From positions 1-25,532 of IMG/VR virus record IMGVR_UViG_3300029787_005091: DNA of 25,532 bases. One strand, given 5' to 3'. Below, piece after piece: positions 1-7,576 of this stretch (within the stretch, counting starts at the first letter, position 1; every line of letters begins with the position of its first letter). The position numbers and the translations under genes are program-made. The notes beneath the pieces were generated by a model. The model searched no databases and was not told the origin of the DNA. It was given only the letters and a program-made list of their open reading frames with translations. Origin of the DNA: a virus.

Positions 1-811
1 ACCGAATGCAATAACAATATTTCTGCTCGTAACTCGTTCTGAACACACCATACGATACATTCGTCCCCGTGTCAAGCTTAGACTTGACAAAGTTGTTGAT
101 TTTTCTGAACAGAGTGCCGTCATTCTTTAGGTCGTCCTCTCCAATACCATAGTAGTATACCACGTCCTTTGTGTTTGTCAAGGGATAAAACCACCTTTCT
201 TTATACTCAGTATAGTCATCACCCTCCAACGTCACTGCGCCTATCGTGCATATGCGCGACAAATCAGACGGAGTGATAAAATTGCCAATTACAGGCTCTG
301 AGTGCTTAAACACGTTGGTCATATGAATAATGTTTACGATTGCTTGATTTAGCGTGTCATAATAGCCAATAATTGACATGTCACCAATACTTCGCTCGAT
401 ATAAGCATTATTGACCATAATAATTCGCTCTAAAACGCCCGAACGAGCATATTCTTGCAGAACAGAGGATACAATTTTCTCTTGTTTCTTCTGAATCTCA
501 GACATAATCGATAGATCGCCCTCAATATACAAAACAGTCAGTCTGTTCTTTTGAAGTTGTTCCAGTAGTCGTAGAGAGCCACCAGAAATCTTGCCTGCAC
601 CGGCAATAACAACCAGTACATTCTCATCTTTAAACTTTAGCTTTCTCTTAAGATCCGGGAATGAGTTATCGTACTCTTCGTGATTCTTTTTAGCTCTAAT
701 CGTGATATCGGCATCTGGACTGCTATCGATACCATAAGTTTGGTATTGCGGAAACTTTGAGAAAGCCTTCGCTATGTTGCAACCAGCCTTGCCGAGGCCA
801 ACCACAATCAT
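1..811 (-). CDS. FtsZ/tubulin-superfamily protein, divergent, C-terminus cut by window edge
   Basis: Reading the minus strand from an ATG at 811 gives 270 codons with no stop, running off the left edge. Seen: an N-terminal glycine-rich loop, VVGLGKAGCNIAKAF (residues 3-17), like the FtsZ nucleotide-binding start. VVIAGAGKISGGS (67-79) aligns with the FtsZ/tubulin signature region (TAGMGGGTGTG) but with K-I replacing G-G. A helix-rich stretch then leads to RIIMVNNAYIE (129-139), matching the FtsZ IPND segment. A long helix follows at about 150-168, then PSDLSRI (181-187) at the T7-loop position, keeping one Asp where FtsZ has two. Residues 218-258, including NVSYGVFRTS (251-260), resemble the FtsZ C-terminal domain (ANIIFGAVID). 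The family is a set of GTPases that form filaments; known phage members (PhuZ, TubZ type) position phage DNA or capsids. The start overlaps the upstream stop as ATGA. A plain Rossmann protein is the main alternative. GTPase activity is uncertain because the signature loop is degenerate. Confidence 0.75.
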   Translation of the reverse strand, partial: MIVVGLGKAGCNIAKAFSKFPQYQTYGIDSSPDADITIRAKKNHEEYDNSFPDLKRKLKFKDENVLVVIAGAGKISGGSLRLLEQLQKNRLTVLYIEGDLSIMSEIQKKQEKIVSSVLQEYARSGVLERIIMVNNAYIERSIGDMSIIGYYDTLNQAIVNIIHMTNVFKHSEPVIGNFITPSDLSRICTIGAVTLEGDDYTEYKERWFYPLTNTKDVVYYYGIGEDDLKNDGTLFRKINNFVKSKLDTGTNVSYGVFRTSYEQKYCYCIR

Positions 812-1122
812 TCTTGAATCCACTCCAGAAAATAGCCCATATCAAAACCACCGCGCTCAATACGCTTAACGGTTACAGCCGACATAATCTGAGCATCCCG
901 TATGCCTTCTCGTTCGCAAATAAAATGAAGAATTTCCATGATATCAGCTGCTTCCTCAGCGCAAGGGTTCTCAACAAACTCCATCACTTCTTCCTGGAGC
1001 TTCTTGAAGGCCGCATTTCTAAGTGCTTCGCCTTCAAGAATCGTGGTTTGATGAACTTTGCCTGCTTCTTCGATAATCTCTGGAATTCGATCTCGGACAA
1101 GCTTGTGATGTAGTGTTTTCAT
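808..1122 (-). CDS. MazG-like nucleotide pyrophosphohydrolase
   Basis: A 104-aa all-helical protein of the MazG / phosphoribosyl-ATP pyrophosphohydrolase-like superfamily. Such enzymes hydrolyse nucleoside triphosphates (or PRPP-like substrates) to monophosphates and pyrophosphate in the cytoplasm. Seen: the opening HKLVRDRIPEIIEEAG (residues 6-21) is characteristic of the small house-cleaning branch. The metal-binding pattern is EExxE (E44, E45, E48) followed by ExxD (E57, D60). The length is normal for a single-domain member. It starts with ATG inside the end of the polymerase gene (ATGA, 4-bp overlap) and its own stop overlaps the start of the FtsZ-like gene in the same way, so the three are probably translationally coupled. 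MazG-like enzymes are common in marine phages and are thought to alter the nucleotide or alarmone pool; the substrate here cannot be told from sequence. Confidence 0.85.
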   Translation of the reverse strand: MKTLHHKLVRDRIPEIIEEAGKVHQTTILEGEALRNAAFKKLQEEVMEFVENPCAEEAADIMEILHFICEREGIRDAQIMSAVTVKRIERGGFDMGYFLEWIQE

Positions 1123-2306
1123 AATTTTAATTCCTTCATTTGACCTAGATGCTTGCCTGCTGAGACATTCACCTTAAAATCACCATAGCGGGTTTTTTTG
1201 AACGTGTCAAGCATTTCTACAATTGCCTGTCGTTCGTCATTTGCGAGATCGATGTACACAGCGTCGTGAATAAGAAACGCGATATTGCTTTTCATCCCCC
1301 TCAAAAGCTTGAAAACCTTATATGCCTGCTCATGCACCATATCAATGGTGGTGCTTTGCACAATGTAGTTTAGAGAGCGGTGCTCATCTACATTATCCAT
1401 TATTCTACCATAATCAGTCTTGATTTTGAAGCCATTCCAGAACTTATTTCGTACAATATCCTTATTGTAAAGTTGCTCTAACTGCTTGTTTTCATTGGAA
1501 GAATACAACCAAGCGAAAGTCTTGACTTTGGCTTCCTCACGGGTTAACGTATTATTGAATACGTTCTGAACATTCCAATCATGAATGTCATTTTGCGGCT
1601 GTTCTTGCTCGGATAGAGCCAAAAGTACTCTTAACTCTGCGGCGTTGAAGTCAAGTTCCACGAGCCAATCATTGTTCGGCTTAATACATCCACGAAATTC
1701 CTTGCCCATCGTCAGAATCGGAAAAGACTTAGGCTTTGTCGCAAGTCTGCCGGTTACAGTGCCCCAGGCGTTATAATCACACACCCAACGTGAGTTACGG
1801 AGCCTGTGATGGAAGTTGCGGCCCTTTACGGAAGACAAAAGATGCTTGATGGGCTCGATATCTATGTTTAGGTCTCTCGACTCAATATCCGTGAGCATCT
1901 GAACCAGATTGGACATATGCTCGTAATTCTCAGGACGTTCAAAGTTCTCCAAAACGTGTTTTGTGACCTCATTTTTCGCATTCATGTAGCGATAAAGGAA
2001 ATATTCGGGCAATACGTCGTAGAAGCAATTATCGTCCAAAGAAAGGTCAGCCGTTTTGAAGGCTCTCAGACACGATCTAAGCGTGTTTTTGATTTCCTCC
2101 CAGTCAGCCTTCATATCCTCCGGACAAACGTCTGTAATCGACGCTCCGTTCGCGTAGATGCGTGCTATCTCGTAGTTACCTTCACCCAAATGACTGGAAT
2201 ATTCCCAAGTGCCACCTTCTGATGGAAGATCCGTCGTAGAGTTTATCTGATTTTTAGCAAAATAGCCAACACAATCGCGCTTGGCGTCAAGAACTTGAAA
2301 AAGCAA
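1119..2306 (-). CDS. Compact family A DNA polymerase, polymerase domain only
   Basis: A 395-aa DNA polymerase I-type polymerase core. Seen: TVTGRL (183-188); motif A, LDFNAAELRVLLALS, with the metal-binding Asp at 219; motif B (O-helix), REEAKVKTFAWLY (256-268), with R256, K260, F264 and Y268 at the spacing of E. coli R754, K758, F762 and Y766; a GR segment (300-301) and LNYIVQSTTIDM (312-323); and motif C, LIHDAVYIDL, with H347-D348 but Ala in place of the usual Glu. There is no room for a 3'-5' exonuclease: fewer than 185 residues precede TGRL and they look thumb-like. The start is TTG, chosen because a strong GGGAGG ribosome site lies 5 nt upstream and the first internal Met is about residue 65. 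It sits after baseplate genes, unlike T4, which uses a family B polymerase in an early region. It could be a repair or accessory polymerase, or one half of a split replicase. Confidence 0.88.
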   Translation of the reverse strand: MLFQVLDAKRDCVGYFAKNQINSTTDLPSEGGTWEYSSHLGEGNYEIARIYANGASITDVCPEDMKADWEEIKNTLRSCLRAFKTADLSLDDNCFYDVLPEYFLYRYMNAKNEVTKHVLENFERPENYEHMSNLVQMLTDIESRDLNIDIEPIKHLLSSVKGRNFHHRLRNSRWVCDYNAWGTVTGRLATKPKSFPILTMGKEFRGCIKPNNDWLVELDFNAAELRVLLALSEQEQPQNDIHDWNVQNVFNNTLTREEAKVKTFAWLYSSNENKQLEQLYNKDIVRNKFWNGFKIKTDYGRIMDNVDEHRSLNYIVQSTTIDMVHEQAYKVFKLLRGMKSNIAFLIHDAVYIDLANDERQAIVEMLDTFKKTRYGDFKVNVSAGKHLGQMKELKL

Positions 2307-2315
2307 GTTACCTCC

Positions 2316-3620
2316 CTAGTAACTGGTCTGTCCTGTAGTGCTAGTCTGCTGTGTGGACTGACCTGTTGACATCATAGTACCAGACTGAATCTTTTTGTCA
2401 AGGGAATTTATCACTTCAAAATCTAAGAGGAGGTAATTGGTCTGATAGATATAATCTCGATAGATTGAATTAATAAATTGTGAAACAAAAACTAGCGCGC
2501 CTCCATTTGCGGAGGGGGCAGCATTGTAAAGGTCGGCTATGGTGCGATTTAGATCTTTTGATAAAGGAATAGGGTTTTTAGCCTCTGTGGAGCGTAAGCT
2601 TAAGTATAAGTCAACTAACTTTTTATCCTTTAACTCAGGCGGGTCTTCATCTAATGTTTGATCTCTATTAAAAGTATCAACCTTTGTTTTATCGCAATTG
2701 GGTAAATAAGTTTTCTTTTCGTAAATTGGATTATTTTTTATAAATGTTTTATAAGCATTTATTGTTAAGGTTTTTATTAATTGTATATCCTCTGTATATG
2801 TCTTATTATAATAATAATCAAAGAAATTATCTTCCTCAGTGTATTTCTCAATATAAGCCAAACAAGCATCAGAGAATAAATCTGCCGTCAAGATCCAAGG
2901 CATATTTTTGTTAACTATGAATCCAAACTTCTTCGCTGAATCGACATAAAATTTAAAATTCCTATCATCAATCCAGTTCTTATACTTATAATTATCGTCT
3001 TCGCTGGGACCGCGGTCAATGGCAATTGATAGACCAGAATTAAAGGAGTTTCCAACATTTGATATCAAATAACTTGTCTTGGTAACGGGTATGTAAGAGG
3101 CTACAGTTTGTAAATAAAAAAACCAAGCATCAACAAAGGTTTTAAAGTCAGTAATTTGGTTTTTTCTTTCGGCAGAGAGACCTGAAACAAAAGAGCTAAA
3201 AAGCTGCTGACCATACTCGCTATAAATTCTAGCTGGGTCATTATAGGCTACATAAGCTTTCATGTTGTATATTTTTTCGTTTGCGTTGAGTGGCTGAACC
3301 ATGCCAAGAATAAACGCATTTTTCATATGAGTTACAAAGTCCGAAAAGGCGTCCGCAACAAAATTTAAACAAAGCAAATTTGAAACTGCCGAAGAAGGCA
3401 CAGGACGCAGATTTTCATACTTCGCAGCGATGGTGTTTTGCTGCCTATCTATTCTCCCATAGTACGCCTTTTCATACCATGTGTCTAAAGGCAGCTTAAC
3501 ATTCTTTGGATAAATAGCCTCCTTGTATAAGGCTCTTTGAAAATAAAGAGCAAAGGAAGATAATCCGTTATTTCCTGCCGGATTTAGTAAATCAAAACTT
3601 GTATACTCAAATGTTGTCAT
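2316..3620 (-). CDS. Unrecognised virion-associated protein, 434 aa
   Basis: No family recognised. The protein is rich in Tyr, Asn, Lys and Phe, with many aromatic patches (for example DNFFDYYYNKTY near residue 270). No signal peptide or membrane segment is evident. The C-terminal 25 residues or so are low-complexity Ser/Thr/Gln/Gly (STGQSTQQTSTTGQ), like a flexible tail. It follows the 1199-aa baseplate candidate by 6 nt with a GAGG ribosome site, so it belongs to the same message and is likely a baseplate or tail-associated component (inference from position only). Base composition is strikingly AT-rich: the 60 nt from 2701 contain 11 G or C by hand count. Confidence 0.6.
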   Translation of the reverse strand: MTTFEYTSFDLLNPAGNNGLSSFALYFQRALYKEAIYPKNVKLPLDTWYEKAYYGRIDRQQNTIAAKYENLRPVPSSAVSNLLCLNFVADAFSDFVTHMKNAFILGMVQPLNANEKIYNMKAYVAYNDPARIYSEYGQQLFSSFVSGLSAERKNQITDFKTFVDAWFFYLQTVASYIPVTKTSYLISNVGNSFNSGLSIAIDRGPSEDDNYKYKNWIDDRNFKFYVDSAKKFGFIVNKNMPWILTADLFSDACLAYIEKYTEEDNFFDYYYNKTYTEDIQLIKTLTINAYKTFIKNNPIYEKKTYLPNCDKTKVDTFNRDQTLDEDPPELKDKKLVDLYLSLRSTEAKNPIPLSKDLNRTIADLYNAAPSANGGALVFVSQFINSIYRDYIYQTNYLLLDFEVINSLDKKIQSGTMMSTGQSTQQTSTTGQTSY

Positions 3621-3626
3621 ATTATA

Positions 3627-6600
3627 CTATTCCTCGTCATCTTTACTGAGGAATTCTCCCACGGACGAATTCTTCCATATATCTTTCGCTAGATTCTTAT
3701 AATCTTGAGCGCCGGCACTGCTCTCACCGAAAAGGACGGGTAGTGTCTCCCCCGTGAAGATACCACCAACGGAGCCGAAGTCGATCTTGAAGTCATCCCC
3801 TCGGGCCGCTTGCTCAAGATCAGCTTGTACCTCACCAACTTCTGCAACAGCCTTATCATAAAGATATTCTTTGGTTGGCACCGGAAGCGCAGGATTTGAT
3901 TCTGGCTTTATGTTTCCGTATCCCATATCTCCCCCCAGATCTACATCAGGCAAAAGCTTGTTCCCCTTGAATTCAACTCCCTCATGTAAAGCAGTGATAT
4001 CGACGTCGAACCCTCCGGGAGTGACTTTAGAATTAACGGAAGTTATCATGTAATAACCATGAAGCCCTAGATAATCTAAATATTCTCTGCTTGCCCCCAT
4101 CAAAGACGGGTTAATGTAAATATACATTCCGTTTTTATATAACGTATTTCCCACCAAGCTAATGTTTGCTGAATAAAGTTCTCGTAGCTGCTCAGCGCCC
4201 AGGGCACCTTCCTTTTGAATTCTTGATTCTCGCAAATATGCTTGATCTTCTCGGGAAAAGTTTAATGTCTTTACAAGCCCACAGGCAGACCCAAGATAAT
4301 GGTGATAAATACCTTTATTTAGATCCTTTACATAGTTGCCATCCAAGTCTTTTGGGTGCGAATCTGTTGGATACAGAATTAACCCCAAATCTGATAGTAG
4401 AACGTTATCGTCACAAGTTAAAGCTGCTTTCGCTTTACCTAGCTCTGTTGCTGGGTAAGTATTGTTTGCCACAAATCTAGGTGTATCGATGGTATTCTTA
4501 GTTAGTGTTAACGGCTGTGCGTCAAATCTCTGTTGAAAGCTAAATTCTTTACCGAAACACTTAGATGATAACGCTTTGGTAATCAGTTCTTTGCAAACAT
4601 CTTTTACAAAATAAAGAAAAAAGTAATTATCTTTGTCTCTTTTCACGACATTGTTCTTAAACCAAAGCTGGAATGCATCAAGCGATATTGGAATATCGCC
4701 TATATTCATCGTTCTATAAATTCCGTTTATTTCATTGTTATCAGTTGGTGTTTCTTTTGTAATCGCATCAATCACAAGCACATCTTTAAGGTCATACCCG
4801 CACCTAATAAGATCGTCCAAGTTTTTTACCTTAAAAGCTTGCAATGGGTCTATCATTTCTACATCTGAAATAAAAAACTGAAAGTTTAACGGGCGCTGTC
4901 CATCAAAGGCGGCGCCGCCATTGTTAATCTTAATTTGCTCCAAGATATTATCAAACAAATCTCCCAAAAAGAAGAAAGGAATATTAATTTTTTGGTGATT
5001 TGTTAATTCATCAAATCTTTTGTTTTCTTGTGTGCTATAAGCTTTAGCAAGATCTTTCGAATTTATCGCAGCATTCTTGTTTATCTCGTCTAGTATAACG
5101 GTATTGACAACAAGAGGTGAAAAATCAATTTTTCCTTGGTCTGACAATCTACGCTTAACTCTTTTTTGTCTTTCTGTGGGAGTTAGTTCATCATAATTCG
5201 GCAATCTTAATTCATTCGGATTAATGGAAATATTATAGATTGTTCTAGAATCATAAAGTCTTTTTAATAATTTTTTGTATTTAACGTTTCTGTCTATGTT
5301 TTTGAGCTGTTTAATTTCCTCTAGTGCTTCCTTTTTTACTTTCTCATCGCTGTCGGATTGTTCCCCTTCGCTAACTGCTTCTATCTTGTTTTCCTCTCTT
5401 TCAATATCTAGTTGAATTAATTTTGAAGAAACATCAAAAATGTTGGAAGTTTTTCCTGTAAGCAAGCCGGCCAAGCTAGCCTGATATTGAACTGACAGCT
5501 CCAAGCTTCCATTTTGAGCAAAGTTAATTTGATGGTTCGTCATCTGCAAAAATAAAGAAATTTTTGATTCTTCGATCGCATCTATTAATCGGGATGCTTT
5601 ATCAGCATTGCCGACCAGTGCAGTAATAGCTGCCTTTGGAGGTGTTGACCATCCAGCGCAAATCTTTACTCTATAATTGTTGCCCTGATAATCCCGATGC
5701 AAGTTAGAACGAAGAATATCGTCTGTGCAAGGTTTCTGGCTGTTTTTGTTGTCTTTTTTGCTCTTTCCTTTTTGAAGCTTTCTTACTCCGGGCGAATTGA
5801 TAATTAAGTCAAGAAAATTAGGCTCATCTTGACCAGCAGATCTAGCACCATTAAAGAAATCATTGACAGACTGAAAATACATCACCAAATTAGCAGATAT
5901 GTTGTTATCAACCTCAGCCGGCTGCACACCGTCCAAAGACCAGCTAAAAGATTTAATCCCGGCGCCGGGGGCTCGTCCAGTTGAGCCGTCCAAAATATCG
6001 CTAATATCGTCCTGAGTTAGAAAGCTTGGTATCTTAAGATCTTTTACGACCGGCTTTCCATTTTCCGTCTTTATATCGCCTTTATCATCATATTCAATTC
6101 TTGATATTTTAATGTATGGTGTCAAGAGACTGTATACATCTGGGCATATATTTAGGTATTCATCAATATATGCAGACCTTCCGCCGTGTTCAATTGTGTT
6201 TATAACGTTGCCCGGGTCGCCTTGGTTTGTAACTTTTGTCACGTTCCGATACAGTGTTTTGTATGGACCATCTTCCTGCCTTTTGTCGACAAATTGGGAG
6301 ATGTTTTCAAGTAGAAAGCATTGAAAATCAAAAGGAGTAAGTTTAGGCTTTTCATCTACTACCTTAACAATATCGCCATTGCTTCCCTCCGCTGACGCTG
6401 GAAGTAGGGCATCATTAACTTCATTTTGCGCTTGTGCCGCGGCAAGGTCGCCTTTTAGTTGCTCAATGACTTCTTTTACTAGCTTGCCAACGTGACCTTT
6501 TCTTGCAAGCAATTCCTCTGGACCATATATCTCTCTGACTAGGCTCTTTACTTTATCTAATATGTCCCGGGTATAATCAAACCTTTTTTCATTAGGGTTG

Positions 6601-7226
6601 CTTCCCCAAAATTCTTTGAATCCTACAATACTGCCCCCGCCCACGGCGCCGTTGATGGTCGATGCGCTCTCGAACCCGGAGTCAGGGTTGAATCCACCGG
6701 AAGGAGTCCATATAATTTTTAGTTCTGGGTCGTCGCCTTCTCGGAGACCGAGTGCTAAATAGCGCAAATCTTTGGCTTTGTCTCCGAGCGTTTTCTGGTA
6801 GTTCAACCATTGAGGTGGTCTCGGATTTTCCTGTGTTAAGTTGGCTATGGTTGGAAGCCACGCGCGTAGGTTAGCATCGATGAATGGATTTTTTGTTCCG
6901 GATGGTGCGCCAGCGGGATTCATCAGTTCACCTTTTTTAACAAGTTTTTTTAAATCCTTAATTTTTAAACGATCCCCCGATCCGTTGTTAGTTAGCGCGT
7001 CCCCTAGTGCTGTAAGTGTCTTTCCATAAAAGCTTTCATTTCCTCGGGTCGATGCGGTCCTAATAGCTTGTCTGTCCTTAAATGTATACGTGTTGCCAAA
7101 CGCTTCAAAACTTAAAGCTTCTTCGGTGTTTTGCTGCATGACCACATCACCGCCAGCTCTCGCCACGATTTCTATAAAAATATACTCTTTAAGAACAGTA
7201 TCAACAAGATTTTGATATTTGGACAT
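3627..7226 (-). CDS. Large baseplate/hub candidate structural protein, 1199 aa
   Basis: The largest gene of the window. It starts with ATG at 7226, 7 nt after the LysM-type gene. No catalytic motif, transmembrane span or signal is seen. Recognisable stretches are FSWSLDGVQPAE (about residue 430), LFLQMTNHQINFAQNGSLEL (about 555-575), and a C-terminal GLHGYYMITSVNSKVTPGGF (about 1055-1075) followed by DVDITALHEG. The last pattern resembles the end of gp27 / P2 gpD / VgrG-type hub proteins, where a strand pair reads 'G-Y-Y-x-I-T-S-V' before 'F-x-x-x-I-x-x-x-H'. Position after tape measure, tube initiator and gp53-like genes supports a baseplate hub or wedge role. Composition changes inside the gene: both ends are near 50% G+C and the core is AT-rich, which would fit a mosaic or fused origin. 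The exact function is not established. Confidence 0.65.
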   Translation of the reverse strand: MSKYQNLVDTVLKEYIFIEIVARAGGDVVMQQNTEEALSFEAFGNTYTFKDRQAIRTASTRGNESFYGKTLTALGDALTNNGSGDRLKIKDLKKLVKKGELMNPAGAPSGTKNPFIDANLRAWLPTIANLTQENPRPPQWLNYQKTLGDKAKDLRYLALGLREGDDPELKIIWTPSGGFNPDSGFESASTINGAVGGGSIVGFKEFWGSNPNEKRFDYTRDILDKVKSLVREIYGPEELLARKGHVGKLVKEVIEQLKGDLAAAQAQNEVNDALLPASAEGSNGDIVKVVDEKPKLTPFDFQCFLLENISQFVDKRQEDGPYKTLYRNVTKVTNQGDPGNVINTIEHGGRSAYIDEYLNICPDVYSLLTPYIKISRIEYDDKGDIKTENGKPVVKDLKIPSFLTQDDISDILDGSTGRAPGAGIKSFSWSLDGVQPAEVDNNISANLVMYFQSVNDFFNGARSAGQDEPNFLDLIINSPGVRKLQKGKSKKDNKNSQKPCTDDILRSNLHRDYQGNNYRVKICAGWSTPPKAAITALVGNADKASRLIDAIEESKISLFLQMTNHQINFAQNGSLELSVQYQASLAGLLTGKTSNIFDVSSKLIQLDIEREENKIEAVSEGEQSDSDEKVKKEALEEIKQLKNIDRNVKYKKLLKRLYDSRTIYNISINPNELRLPNYDELTPTERQKRVKRRLSDQGKIDFSPLVVNTVILDEINKNAAINSKDLAKAYSTQENKRFDELTNHQKINIPFFFLGDLFDNILEQIKINNGGAAFDGQRPLNFQFFISDVEMIDPLQAFKVKNLDDLIRCGYDLKDVLVIDAITKETPTDNNEINGIYRTMNIGDIPISLDAFQLWFKNNVVKRDKDNYFFLYFVKDVCKELITKALSSKCFGKEFSFQQRFDAQPLTLTKNTIDTPRFVANNTYPATELGKAKAALTCDDNVLLSDLGLILYPTDSHPKDLDGNYVKDLNKGIYHHYLGSACGLVKTLNFSREDQAYLRESRIQKEGALGAEQLRELYSANISLVGNTLYKNGMYIYINPSLMGASREYLDYLGLHGYYMITSVNSKVTPGGFDVDITALHEGVEFKGNKLLPDVDLGGDMGYGNIKPESNPALPVPTKEYLYDKAVAEVGEVQADLEQAARGDDFKIDFGSVGGIFTGETLPVLFGESSAGAQDYKNLAKDIWKNSSVGEFLSKDDEE

Positions 7227-7233
7227 TAATCAC

Positions 7234-7572
7234 TTACCTATCAAAATACCTTAAGACCTCTTGAAGTGGCAAAGGAATAAAAACCAGATCTCCGACATTG
7301 AGATCTGCCTCAGTAGGCTTTTGGTTAAACATGGCAATAACCCACCAATATCTCGGGCTATTGTAATATTGAATGGAAAGTTTAAAATAACGATCCCCAG
7401 TTTTCCAAACATGACGAACCCTAGTTAGATTCCTAATCTCTTCGGGGTCGGGATAGTTCATTTCCGGGGTCGCATAATGACGAACGTATTTTATATCTCT
7501 TGCATCAAAAAGAGAATCGTACAACCCATTATCGTTGGTAAAGATCAATCGCTTATCGTATCTATCAGGCAT
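7234..7572 (-). CDS. LysM-type baseplate wedge protein, gp53-like
   Basis: A 112-aa protein. The second half has the LysM-like pattern seen in T4 gp53 and P2 gpX-type tail proteins: HVWKTGDRYFKLSIQYYNSP, then RYWWVIAMFNQKPT and LNVGDLVFIPLPLQEVL (about residues 54-108). T4 gp53 joins wedges around the hub of the baseplate; the LysM fold there serves protein assembly rather than cell-wall hydrolysis. It lies between the tube-initiator-like gene (4-nt gap) and the 1199-aa baseplate candidate (7-nt gap), which fits a baseplate role. A small LysM protein of the P2 gpX kind is the alternative. Confidence 0.75.
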   Translation of the reverse strand: MPDRYDKRLIFTNDNGLYDSLFDARDIKYVRHYATPEMNYPDPEEIRNLTRVRHVWKTGDRYFKLSIQYYNSPRYWWVIAMFNQKPTEADLNVGDLVFIPLPLQEVLRYFDR

Positions 7573-7576
7573 TATC

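Noticed and set aside
1-811. Reading the left-edge gene as a Rossmann NAD-binding or TrkA-type protein
   Set aside because: The GxGxxG start would fit, but GAGKISGGS and the C-terminal segments match the FtsZ order better. Kept as the stated alternative.
757-1113. Plus-strand open frame of 118 codons
   Set aside because: Antisense to the MazG-like gene, whose motifs are clear; no ribosome site and no homology pattern.
7234-7572. LysM protein as an endolysin or cell-wall enzyme
   Set aside because: No catalytic domain, no export signal, and the position in the baseplate gene cluster favours a structural role.
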